Origin: an uncultured Burkholderiales bacterium
Lineage (GTDB): Bacteria > Pseudomonadota > Gammaproteobacteria > Burkholderiales > Burkholderiaceae_C
Assembly (NCBI GenBank): GCA_903925445.1
Contig: CAIYFE010000370.1
Location: forward strand, 1 to 8,398
Direction: 5' to 3'
Length of the DNA stretch: 8,398 nt
Shown here in pieces: positions 1-6,105 of this stretch; positions within the stretch are counted from its first letter, which is position 1; each line of letters starts with the position of its first letter. Both the position numbers and the translations under genes were made by a program. A model generated the notes under the pieces. That model saw only the letters and a list, made by a program, of their open reading frames with translations, was not told the origin of the DNA and did not search any database.

Positions 1-779
1 AAGTTCATCAGACCCATGCTGGCCGCGACGACCGCGCCAATCCCGATGCCCAACAACACGGAGATGTTGGCCACACAGCCCTTGGCAAATTTAGAGATCA
101 ACAAAATCGACACCAACACCAAAGAGGCGATGCCAACGCCTGTCAGATCGGCGTATTTGGGGTTGGGCATTTTGCCCAGCAAGGCCAAATCTTTGGGCAT
201 GGGAGAACCGGCGGCTGAAGCAGCGGCGGCTGCATCGCTCAGCCATTTGGCGTGATCTGGGTTGACGATGCTAGGCGCTGTGGGGCCAAAAGGATTGCCA
301 AAAATCCAGTTGATGCCAATGCGCATCAGGCTGATGCCAATCACAGCAATGATGGTGCCCGTCACGACTGGTGGAAAGAAGCGCAACATGCGGCTGACGA
401 TGGGCGCGATCAACATAGAAATCACGCCTGCACCAATGATGGCGCCAAAAATCAGTTGTGCGCCCGCGTCGCCCGGTGTGTTGCCAGCCATTGCAACCAT
501 GGGGCCCACGGCGGCGAAGGTCACGCCCATCATCACGGGCAGTCGGATGCCAAACCACTGGGTCATGCCAAAGGATTGGATCAAGGTCACCAAGCCGCAA
601 ACAAACAGGTCGGCTGAAATCAGCATGGCGACTTGCTCTGGACTGAGTTTCAAAGCGCGGCCAACGATCAATGGAACAGCAATGGCGCCGGCATACATCA
701 CGAGAACGTGTTGCAGGCCCAGCGCGGCTAGCTTGCCGTTGGGCAAGTGCTCGTCAACAGGGTGTTGAGAAGTGGTCAT
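1..779 (-). CDS. NCS2-family purine (urate/xanthine) permease, C-terminal part outside window
   Basis: This is the N-terminal 259 codons of a nucleobase:cation symporter-2 protein; the reading frame stays open to base 1, and family members are usually about 450-500 residues. The protein is an inner-membrane carrier that should import a purine with protons. Visible support: a short hydrophilic N-terminus, then repeated hydrophobic segments, with the family's Gln-His pair at residues 23-24 in the first helix (LGLQHVLVMYAG) and the helix-3 stretch GVTFAAVGPM. An Ala-rich hydrophilic loop (about residues 180-195) separates two membrane segments. The NAT signature that helps decide substrate lies in the missing half, so urate, xanthine or both remain possible; the urate-degrading neighbours favour these. 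The ATG at 777-779 is preceded by GGAG (785-788) at 5 nt. It lies 86 nt downstream of the M20 gene with its own operator-like palindrome, so it may be transcribed separately as well as by read-through. Confidence 0.9.
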   Translation of the reverse strand, partial: MTTSQHPVDEHLPNGKLAALGLQHVLVMYAGAIAVPLIVGRALKLSPEQVAMLISADLFVCGLVTLIQSFGMTQWFGIRLPVMMGVTFAAVGPMVAMAGNTPGDAGAQLIFGAIIGAGVISMLIAPIVSRMLRFFPPVVTGTIIAVIGISLMRIGINWIFGNPFGPTAPSIVNPDHAKWLSDAAAAASAAGSPMPKDLALLGKMPNPKYADLTGVGIASLVLVSILLISKFAKGCVANISVLLGIGIGAVVAASMGLMN

Positions 780-806
780 GACAACTCCAAAGTAAATTGT
801 GTGCTG

Positions 807-820
807 AACTGTATACAGTT
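807..820. promoter_or_regulatory. Perfect 14-bp palindrome, probable GntR-type operator of the permease
   Basis: AACTGTATACAGTT is identical to its reverse complement, and the symmetry stops at the flanking bases. The core TGTATACA (810-817) is repeated upstream of the GntR regulator and, minus its last base, upstream of xdhA. Short TGTATACA-like palindromes are typical targets of GntR/FCD regulators. It lies about 28 nt upstream of the permease start codon. Binding by the regulator at 4891-5559 is inferred. Confidence 0.7.
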
Positions 821-840
821 TTGTGGGGAAATTTTGTCAG
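812..840 (-). promoter_or_regulatory. Possible sigma70 promoter of the permease, overlapping the operator
   Basis: On the minus strand CTGACA (835-840, five of six matches to the -35 consensus) is followed after 17 nt by TGTATA (812-817, only three of six matches to the -10 consensus). The -10 candidate lies inside the palindrome at 807-820, so a bound regulator would block it. The -10 match is weak and the assignment is tentative. Confidence 0.3.
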
Positions 841-865
841 CGAAAACCCTTTACCAAAAGCTCAT

Positions 866-2113
866 TTAGCCCAGCAAATCCCACAAAGTTCGGGCCACGA
901 CTTGGGTGGCGCGGCGCAAATCTTCCAAAGCCAAGCGCTCATCCGAGCGTTTGGCGTGTGACTCCAGCACGGTTCGCGGGCCCGCACCGTAAATTACGCC
1001 CGGGATGCCGCGCTCTGCGTACAACCGAACGTCTGTGTAGAGCGGCGTGCCCACGGCTGGAATCGGTTCCCCAAAAAGTGTTTGCCCGTGCCGTTGAATG
1101 GCGTCCACCAGCGCTTGGTTGCCCGCCAGCGGTTGCATGGCGTGCGCCAACAAGATGCGGCGAATCTCGACCTGGAGCTGTTTGCCACCGCGCGGTGGAT
1201 CAAAGCTTTGCGCCGCTTGGTGGATGGTGGCGCGGATGGCGGCTTCCACCTCCATTGGGTTTTCTTCTGGGATCATGCGGCGGTCGAGTTTGAACACCAC
1301 TTTGCCTGGCACCACGTTGGTGTTGGTGCCGCCGGTGATTTGTCCTACGTTCAAATAAGGATGGGTGATGCCTTCGACTTTGGAGGTGATTTTTTTGTAG
1401 TCCGCGTTCAGCGCATGCAAGGCGTTCAAGATGTGAACCGCGCCTTGTAGGGCATCGGTGCCGCTGTCGGGAATGGCGGCATGCGCCATTTCGCCTTGGA
1501 CGGTGACTTCCATTTGCAAGCAGCCGTTGTGAGCGGTGACCACTTGGTAGCTGAAGCCAGCTGCAATCATCAAGTCGGGTTTTGTCAGCCCATGCGCCAA
1601 CAACCAACCGGGGCCTTTTTCGCCGCCAAATTCTTCGTCGTAGGTGAAGTGCAATTCCAGCGTGCCTTTGAGGGGCAAGCCCAGCGATTCCAAAGCGCGT
1701 GCGGCAAATGTGAAGGTCGAAAAATCGCTTTTGCTGACGGCTGTGGCGCGACCAAACATGTGCCCATCGACGACTTCACCGCCGTAAGGATCGTGGGTCC
1801 AACCTTCGCCCGGAGGCACCACATCGCCGTGTGCGTTGAGGGCGATGGTCTTGCCAGCACCGTAGGCGCGGCGCACGATCAAGTTGGTGATGCTTTGGAG
1901 TCCGTAGGCTTGCACTTCGTCGGCTGGGACGGCGTGTTTTTCGGCTTCAAAGCCAAATGCGTGCAGCAGCTCGGCGGTGCGTTCGGCGTGTGGGGCGTTG
2001 TTGCCCGGTGGCGTGTCGGTGGGAACGCGCACCAGTTCTTGCAAGAAGCGCACCTGTTCGTCAAAGTGAGCGTCGATCCAAGCGTCAAGCTGGGCGTAGG
2101 GAGATGAAGACAT
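866..2113 (-). CDS. M20-family amidohydrolase/deacylase with atypical metal-site residues
   Basis: This 415-residue protein has the M20 (ArgE/DapE/CPG2-like) architecture, with a catalytic domain interrupted by a dimerisation domain from about residue 195 to 305. Conserved elements seen are the HxD motif H95-G-D97, the catalytic pair E160-E161 (DEEFGG), H211 in the AHAAIP motif of the lid domain, and the C-terminal H386 (ESHAKRSDE). Two usual metal ligands are missing: the Asp of the GRGAADMKG motif is V126 (the protein reads GRATAVSKSD), and the Glu of the GEP motif aligns with G186 (AAGFSY). D130, four residues on, may compensate. The start ATG at 2111-2113 follows an SD-like GAAAG at 5 nt that overlaps the upstream stop; the gap is 8 nt, so it is cotranscribed with the fusion gene. 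The substrate is unknown; the context suggests a ureido or N-acyl compound late in purine degradation, possibly ureidoglycine or ureidoglycolate. Sure of the superfamily, not of the reaction. Confidence 0.85.
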   Translation of the reverse strand: MSSSPYAQLDAWIDAHFDEQVRFLQELVRVPTDTPPGNNAPHAERTAELLHAFGFEAEKHAVPADEVQAYGLQSITNLIVRRAYGAGKTIALNAHGDVVPPGEGWTHDPYGGEVVDGHMFGRATAVSKSDFSTFTFAARALESLGLPLKGTLELHFTYDEEFGGEKGPGWLLAHGLTKPDLMIAAGFSYQVVTAHNGCLQMEVTVQGEMAHAAIPDSGTDALQGAVHILNALHALNADYKKITSKVEGITHPYLNVGQITGGTNTNVVPGKVVFKLDRRMIPEENPMEVEAAIRATIHQAAQSFDPPRGGKQLQVEIRRILLAHAMQPLAGNQALVDAIQRHGQTLFGEPIPAVGTPLYTDVRLYAERGIPGVIYGAGPRTVLESHAKRSDERLALEDLRRATQVVARTLWDLLG

Positions 2114-2121
2114 AAAGGCTT

Positions 2122-3891
2122 TCAGTGGACGTTGTGCAGCAAATGCATGAAGGCATCGACGGCGAGTTGCATGTCATCGCTGGTGGTGCTCTCCAGCGGG
2201 TTGTGGCTGATGCCCGCGTTTTGTCCGCGAACAAACAACATGGCTTGGGGCATGATGTCGTGCAGCTTCATGGCATCGTGGCCTGCGCCACTGGGCAATT
2301 TGAAAACCGGCACGCCCAGGGCTTGCACAGCTGCTTGCCAATGCGCTTGCAGCTTGGCGTCGCTGGGCGCGGCGCTGGCGCGCATGGTTTCTTCGATGCG
2401 ATAGAGCACACCGCGACGCTCACAAATGGCTTGGAGTTGCGACAGCACGTCGTGCATCAAAGCGTCGCGTTGTGCATTGGTTGGGGCGCGCAGGTCGAGG
2501 CTGAATTGGCATCGGCCAGGCACCACGTTGATGGAACCGTGCGGGACTTCCAGCATGCCCACCGTGCCCACGGCGTTGCTCTGGCCATCGGGGCCTTTGT
2601 CTTGTGCAGCGCGTTGCTCAACATACAAGGTCAATTCGGCCACCGCGGCGGCAGCGTCGCGGCGTCTGTCCATTGGGGTTGTGCCGGCATGGGAGGCCAT
2701 GCCCAGCACTTCACCCACAAAGCGCACGCTGCCATTGATGGAAGTCACCACGCCCCGTGGAATGTCCATTTCATTGAGCAAAGGACCTTGCTCGATGTGA
2801 ACCTCCACAAAGCCCAAGTAGCGCGAGGCATCGCGTGCGAGTTGCGCAATGTGTGCGATGTTCAAGCCCGCGTCTTGCATGGCTTGGCGCATCGTGACGC
2901 CGTTGGTGTCTTGCTGGTCCAGCCATTCGGTTTTGAAGTCGCCAACCAACGCGCCAGAGCCCAAGAAAGTGGCTTTGTAGCGTTGCCCCTCTTCTTCGGC
3001 AAAGGCCACCACTTCTAAGTTGAAAGGCAGTCGCTGACCGGCACGTGCCAACTCGCGCACGCAGGCCATGGGCACGAAGATGCCCAAGCGGCCATCGTAT
3101 TTGCCGCCGTTGCGAACCGTGTCGTAATGCGAACCGGTGAGCAAGGTTTTGGCTTGCGGATCGCTGGCTCGATAAACGCCCACCACGTTGCCCACCGCGT
3201 CGATGTCCACTTGGTCAAAGCCGCAGGCTTTCATGCCCAAGGCAATCGTTTGGGCGCAGCGTTGGTGGGCAGGGGTGAGGTAAGTCACCGTCAATGCATC
3301 GGGTGCATCGCTGTATTGTGCGAGCCACTCGTGCCAATCCCAGACCTCGTGACCGAGTTGCGGTTGGTAGCCCAGTTTGTCGTTGAGTCGAATTTCAACG
3401 ATGCGATGGATGTTGCGCAAGCATTCAGCCAACTCGTAATCCACCGGGTTGTGCAAACGGCGTTCAAACGTGGCAATGATTTCTTGGCGTGTCAGACCCA
3501 CGCCGCGCGCACCGCGCACGGCCAAGACAAATGGAAAACCAAACTTGGTGTTGTAGCGCGCGTTGAGCGATTGGATGTGGGCAAATTCCTCGGGCGAGCA
3601 ATCGGTCAAGCCCGCTTTGCTTTGTTCATGGGTAGATTCTGCCGTCAGGCTTTTGCTGACCATGGCCTTGCCTGCCAGCTCTGGGTGAGCGCGCACCAGC
3701 GCAATCTGAGCTTGCCGTCCTGCTTTGTGCAGCACTTGCACCATTGCGTACTTGAGGGCCGCGGCCGATTGAAAGGGGCGCTGCGCCAACGCTTGCTCGG
3801 CAATCCAATCGGAGTGTTCATACAAACCTTGCAGCAGTTGCGCGGCTTGGTCTTGGGGCAGGGTGTTGATTTGTTCGAGTGTGATGGGCAT
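2122..3891 (-). CDS. Fused OHCU decarboxylase (UraD) and allantoate amidohydrolase (AllC-like)
   Basis: This 589-residue protein carries two enzymes in one frame. Residues 1 to about 165 are a UraD domain, which decarboxylates 2-oxo-4-hydroxy-4-carboxy-5-ureidoimidazoline to S-allantoin: H69 in RAHPELAGK and E89 in the STHEQSKAGL segment fit the catalytic His and Glu, and KFGFPFVLAVRG (116-127) is a family signature. Residues from about 180 to 589 are an M20 Zn/Mn-dependent amidohydrolase of the AllC/carbamoyl-amino-acid type: H255 and D266 (GSHYDTVRNGGKYDG), E300-E301 (AEEEG), H365 (EVHIEQGP), H401 (SHAGTTPM) and H563 (SHNPLE). The combined length is close to the sum of the two separate enzymes, so the linker is short. 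ATG 3889-3891 follows AGGAG at 5 nt, 13 nt after puuE. Allantoate is the likely second substrate given puuE next door; ureidoglycolate or another carbamoyl compound is less likely. Confidence 0.92.
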   Translation of the reverse strand: MPITLEQINTLPQDQAAQLLQGLYEHSDWIAEQALAQRPFQSAAALKYAMVQVLHKAGRQAQIALVRAHPELAGKAMVSKSLTAESTHEQSKAGLTDCSPEEFAHIQSLNARYNTKFGFPFVLAVRGARGVGLTRQEIIATFERRLHNPVDYELAECLRNIHRIVEIRLNDKLGYQPQLGHEVWDWHEWLAQYSDAPDALTVTYLTPAHQRCAQTIALGMKACGFDQVDIDAVGNVVGVYRASDPQAKTLLTGSHYDTVRNGGKYDGRLGIFVPMACVRELARAGQRLPFNLEVVAFAEEEGQRYKATFLGSGALVGDFKTEWLDQQDTNGVTMRQAMQDAGLNIAHIAQLARDASRYLGFVEVHIEQGPLLNEMDIPRGVVTSINGSVRFVGEVLGMASHAGTTPMDRRRDAAAAVAELTLYVEQRAAQDKGPDGQSNAVGTVGMLEVPHGSINVVPGRCQFSLDLRAPTNAQRDALMHDVLSQLQAICERRGVLYRIEETMRASAAPSDAKLQAHWQAAVQALGVPVFKLPSGAGHDAMKLHDIMPQAMLFVRGQNAGISHNPLESTTSDDMQLAVDAFMHLLHNVH

Positions 3892-3904
3892 GCAGACTCC
3901 TGCG

Positions 3905-4873
3905 TTACTCGGTGAAAGGGTGGGTGGTCTTCCAATGCCGAGCTATGTCGATGCGACGGCAAACCCACACGCGGTCGTGGCGGGCGATGTGATCCAAAAA
4001 TTTTTGCAAAGCCACGATGCGACCGGGCTTACCCAGCAAGCGACAGTGCATGCCTACGCTCATCATCTTGGGGCTGTCTGCCCCTTCGGCGTACAGGGCG
4101 TCAAAGCTGTCGCGCAAGTAAATGAAGAAATCTTCAGCTTGGCTGAAACCCTGAGGCAGCGAAAAACGCATGTCGTTGCAGTCCAAGGTGTAGGGCACGA
4201 CCAAGTGAGGCACTACGTCGCCGTTGGTTTTTTTGACCTTCATCCAAAAAGGCAAGTCATCGCCGTAGTAGTCGCTGTCGTATTCGAAATTGCCATGATC
4301 GACCACCAAACGTCGTGTGTTGGGGCTGTCGCGTCCGGTGTACCAACCCGCACCGTGGATGGAATGGCCATGCGACTGACCGGTCAGCTGTTCCAAGATG
4401 GCAATGCCTTGCGCCAAGTGTTCCCGCTCTTGCGCTTCGGGCATGTTTTGGTAATGAATCCAGCGATAGCCGTGGCAAGCAATTTCGTGCCCCAATTCAA
4501 CCAAGGCGGCGGTGAGTTCTGGATGACGCGCCAGCGCCATGCTCACACCAAACACGGTCAACGGCAGACCGCGTTTTTCAAACTCGCGCAGGATGCGCCA
4601 CACGCCAGCGCGGGAGCCGTATTCGTAAATGCCTTCCATGCTCAAGTGACGGTCGGGGTAGCTGGCGGGGTTGAACATTTCGCTCAAGAACTGCTCGCTG
4701 CCTGCATCGCCGTGCAAGGTGGCGTTTTCACCGCCTTCTTCGTAATTGAGCACAAATTGCACCGCCACGCGGGCTTGTCCCGGCCAGTTGGCTTGCGGCG
4801 GTGTGCGGCCATAGCCCACCAAATCGCGGGGATAAGCGGCCGTGCTGTCGTAAATGGCTTGGGGGTTGGACAT
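3905..4873 (-). CDS. puuE: Allantoinase, PuuE type (polysaccharide-deacetylase fold)
   Basis: The 322-residue protein should hydrolyse S-allantoin to allantoate in the cytoplasm, the step between the two activities of the neighbouring fusion protein. It belongs to the NodB/polysaccharide-deacetylase-like allantoinases, unrelated to the metal-dependent AllB type; characterised PuuE enzymes work without added metal cofactor. Features typical of the family are the N-terminal DLVGYGR (17-23), NYEEGGE at 43-49, EYGSRAGVWR at 84-93, and ACHGYRWIHY at 132-141, where H134 and H140 occupy the active-site region. Its length is close to the roughly 310 residues expected. ATG 4871-4873 is 17 nt after the gntR stop and is preceded by an SD-like GAAAG; no better upstream start is seen. 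Second gene of the proposed gntR-led operon. The function call is strong because the motifs and the pathway context agree. Confidence 0.94.
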   Translation of the reverse strand: MSNPQAIYDSTAAYPRDLVGYGRTPPQANWPGQARVAVQFVLNYEEGGENATLHGDAGSEQFLSEMFNPASYPDRHLSMEGIYEYGSRAGVWRILREFEKRGLPLTVFGVSMALARHPELTAALVELGHEIACHGYRWIHYQNMPEAQEREHLAQGIAILEQLTGQSHGHSIHGAGWYTGRDSPNTRRLVVDHGNFEYDSDYYGDDLPFWMKVKKTNGDVVPHLVVPYTLDCNDMRFSLPQGFSQAEDFFIYLRDSFDALYAEGADSPKMMSVGMHCRLLGKPGRIVALQKFLDHIARHDRVWVCRRIDIARHWKTTHPFTE

Positions 4874-4890
4874 GCGGGGCTTTCAGAAAA

Positions 4891-5559
4891 TCAAGACAAG
4901 GCCATGGCGATGTCGTTGGTGGGGACTTTGCGATCCAGCGCCAAGCTGTCTTCAACGTGGCTCAGGTGTTCGTGCATCAGACGCACCGCCAAGTCTTCGT
5001 CCTTGGCGGCAATGGCTTTGAGAATGTCGGCGTGCTCTTGCGCGGAGTGCTCGGCAGCGTTGGAGGTTTGGTACATGAGCGTGATGAGTGCGCAGCGCGA
5101 AATCAACTCATCCAAGATTTGCGCCAACACTTGGTTGCCCATCAACTCGGCCATGACCACGTGAAAATCGCCCAGCAAATCGGTGCGACTGGGCACATCG
5201 CCGCGCGAGACCGCTGCTTTTTCTTGTGCGACGTGATCTTTGAGGGTTTTGAGCTGTGCGGCTGTGGCTTTGCGGGTGAATTCGCGCGTCATTTCCGTCT
5301 CCAGCATGCGGCGCACCGCAAACACTTGGCGGGCTTCGTCTGAAGAAGGGGTGGCGACAAACGCGCCGCGGGCGGGCTCCATCGTGATCAAGCGTTTTTG
5401 AGCCAGCTGAAACAAGGCCTGGCGAACCAAGGTGCGCGAGACGCCAAAATGGTCGGCCAGTTTTTGTTCGGCCAGTTTGCTGCCCGGATGCAGGCGGTGT
5501 TCGACGATGGCCTTGGTCATCGCGTCCACAATGTTGCGGGTGGTATTAGAACTGTCCAT
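4891..5559 (-). CDS. GntR-family (FCD subfamily) regulator, likely controller of the purine genes
   Basis: This is a 222-residue regulator with an N-terminal winged helix-turn-helix (about residues 8-70; SKLAEQKLADHFGVSRTLVR and the wing PARGAFVA) and a C-terminal all-helical FCD ligand-binding domain (about 77-205). H133 (DFH), H176 (QEHADIL) and H198 (HEHL) fit the FCD histidines that usually hold a metal near the effector. The effector is unknown; a purine intermediate such as urate, xanthine or allantoin is a reasonable guess. The start at 5559 is chosen because GGAG (5568-5571) lies 8 nt upstream; the open frame continues to 5751, but that would run through the TGTATACA operator and overlap the divergent uraH. 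It is first in its operon and has a palindromic site about 52 nt upstream, which suggests autoregulation. Klebsiella hpx purine genes also have a GntR-type regulator (HpxS), but orthology is not shown here. Confidence 0.9.
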   Translation of the reverse strand: MDSSNTTRNIVDAMTKAIVEHRLHPGSKLAEQKLADHFGVSRTLVRQALFQLAQKRLITMEPARGAFVATPSSDEARQVFAVRRMLETEMTREFTRKATAAQLKTLKDHVAQEKAAVSRGDVPSRTDLLGDFHVVMAELMGNQVLAQILDELISRCALITLMYQTSNAAEHSAQEHADILKAIAAKDEDLAVRLMHEHLSHVEDSLALDRKVPTNDIAMALS

Positions 5560-5567
5560 GAAATCGT

Positions 5568-5571
5568 CTCC
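5568..5571 (-). promoter_or_regulatory. Ribosome binding site that fixes the gntR start
   Basis: On the minus strand GGAG is followed by 8 nt and then ATG at 5557-5559. This favours the 222-residue GntR protein over N-terminal extensions in the same open frame, which show no GntR-family similarity. Confidence 0.75.
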
Positions 5572-5587
5572 GGCGCGTGGGACACAC

Positions 5588-5616
5588 ATAGTAGCCTGAA
5601 TCGCAAAAATTGTATA
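5588..5616 (-). promoter_or_regulatory. Possible promoter of the gntR-puuE operon
   Basis: On the minus strand TATACA (5611-5616, four of six matches to the -35 consensus) and TACTAT (5588-5593, four of six to the -10 consensus) are separated by 17 nt, giving a predicted leader of about 20-25 nt. The -35 candidate is inside the TGTATACA operator, so binding would repress. Both boxes are moderate matches. Confidence 0.3.
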
Positions 5617-5621
5617 CACTT
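5608..5621. promoter_or_regulatory. Probable GntR-type operator in the gntR/uraH divergent region
   Basis: The perfect 8-bp palindrome TGTATACA (5611-5618) sits in AATTGTATACACTT, which matches the permease palindrome AACTGTATACAGTT at 12 of 14 positions. It is about midway in the 104-nt region between the divergent gntR (5559) and uraH (5664) starts and could control both directions. The binding protein is inferred to be the adjacent GntR regulator. Confidence 0.65.
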
Positions 5622-5651
5622 TTAGTCGACTGATTTGGTCGCCAAACTTTG

Positions 5652-5657
5652 AAGGAG
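5652..5657 (+). promoter_or_regulatory. Ribosome binding site that fixes the uraH start
   Basis: AAGGAG lies 6 nt before ATG 5664-5666. This rules out the in-frame TTG at 5649, which precedes the site and would add five residues not found in the family. Confidence 0.85.
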
Positions 5658-5663
5658 CGCGGG

Positions 5664-6017
5664 ATGGGATTGAGCACACACGTTTTAGACACCATGCACG
5701 GCTGCCCAGCGGCAGGCATGAAGGTGGAACTCTTCGCCACCCAGGGCGCACAGGCCACGCTGGTCAAGTCCTTGATCCTCAACCACGACGGGCGCAACCC
5801 GGATGGTTTGCTGTTTGACAACGACAGCTTGAAAAAAGGCACTTACCGCTTGGTTTTCGATGTCAAAGGCTATTTCGCAGCCAAAGGCGTGGCCTTGCCC
5901 GAGCCCAATTTTTTAAACCAAGTCAGCCTAGATTTCGGGGTGGCGCATGTGAATGAGCACTACCACGTGCCGCTGTTGGTCAGTCCTTGGAGTTATTCGA
6001 CTTACCGGGGTTCTTGA
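5664..6017 (+). CDS. uraH: 5-hydroxyisourate hydrolase (transthyretin-like)
   Basis: This 117-residue protein opens the ring of 5-hydroxyisourate, the product of urate oxidation, to OHCU, the substrate of the UraD domain encoded at 2122-3891. It is a complete bacterial HIUase of normal length: H6 in the N-terminal STHVLD, R44 in HDGRNPDG, H101 in NEHYHVPLL, and the C-terminal tetrapeptide YRGS (114-117) that separates HIUases from transthyretins. These match the catalytic His, Arg, His and Ser of characterised family members. No signal peptide is seen, so it should be cytoplasmic. It is transcribed divergently from gntR, and the operator at 5608-5621 is about 45 nt upstream of the start. The 88-nt gap to xdhA contains another TGTATAC site, so uraH may be expressed alone or together with xdhAB. 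Confidence 0.96.
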   Translation: MGLSTHVLDTMHGCPAAGMKVELFATQGAQATLVKSLILNHDGRNPDGLLFDNDSLKKGTYRLVFDVKGYFAAKGVALPEPNFLNQVSLDFGVAHVNEHYHVPLLVSPWSYSTYRGS

Positions 6018-6022
6018 GTTTT

Positions 6023-6044
6023 TTGTATACCAACGGGAATACAA
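6023..6044. promoter_or_regulatory. Probable regulator site upstream of xdhA (TGTATAC plus inverted half-site)
   Basis: TTGTAT (6023-6028) and ATACAA (6039-6044) form an inverted repeat with a 10-nt spacer, and the left arm contains TGTATAC (6024-6030), the element shared with the gntR and permease regions. The 8-bp core palindrome is imperfect here (TGTATACC). The site lies in the 88-nt gap between uraH and xdhA, about 60-80 nt upstream of the xdhA start. I see no clear sigma70 promoter or terminator in the gap. Confidence 0.5.
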
Positions 6045-6105
6045 GGCGACTTTTTTGAGCGCATGTCTTTAAAATGATGAATCTACTTTTGATTCGTTAT
6101 TCAAC

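Noticed and set aside
205..240. Ala-codon-rich repeat as a possible tandem repeat or unusual insertion
   Set aside because: It encodes a short Ala-rich hydrophilic loop between two membrane segments of the permease, in frame, and such loops vary in this family.
780..865. Terminator or small gene in the gap between the M20 gene and the permease
   Set aside because: No GC-rich hairpin with a T-run and no start codon with a ribosome binding site other than that of the permease; only the palindrome and promoter-like boxes are seen.
2125..3018. 297-codon plus-strand open frame opposite the uraD-allC fusion
   Set aside because: It mirrors the codon pattern of the M20 domain on the other strand and has no motifs of its own.
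3863..5164. 433-codon plus-strand open frame opposite puuE and the end of gntR
   Set aside because: It is antisense to two genes with clear family motifs, the translation resembles no protein family I know, and long antisense frames are expected with this base composition.
5649..5663. TTG start adding five residues to 5-hydroxyisourate hydrolase
   Set aside because: AAGGAG at 5652-5657 lies inside that extension and is ideally placed for ATG 5664.
5560..5751. 64-residue N-terminal extension of the GntR regulator
   Set aside because: It would cross the TGTATACA operator and overlap the divergent uraH gene; a good ribosome binding site supports the start at 5559.
6017..6060. Rho-independent terminator after uraH
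   Set aside because: The only inverted repeat (TTGTAT/ATACAA) is AT-rich with a 10-nt loop, and no U-tract follows directly; it fits an operator better.
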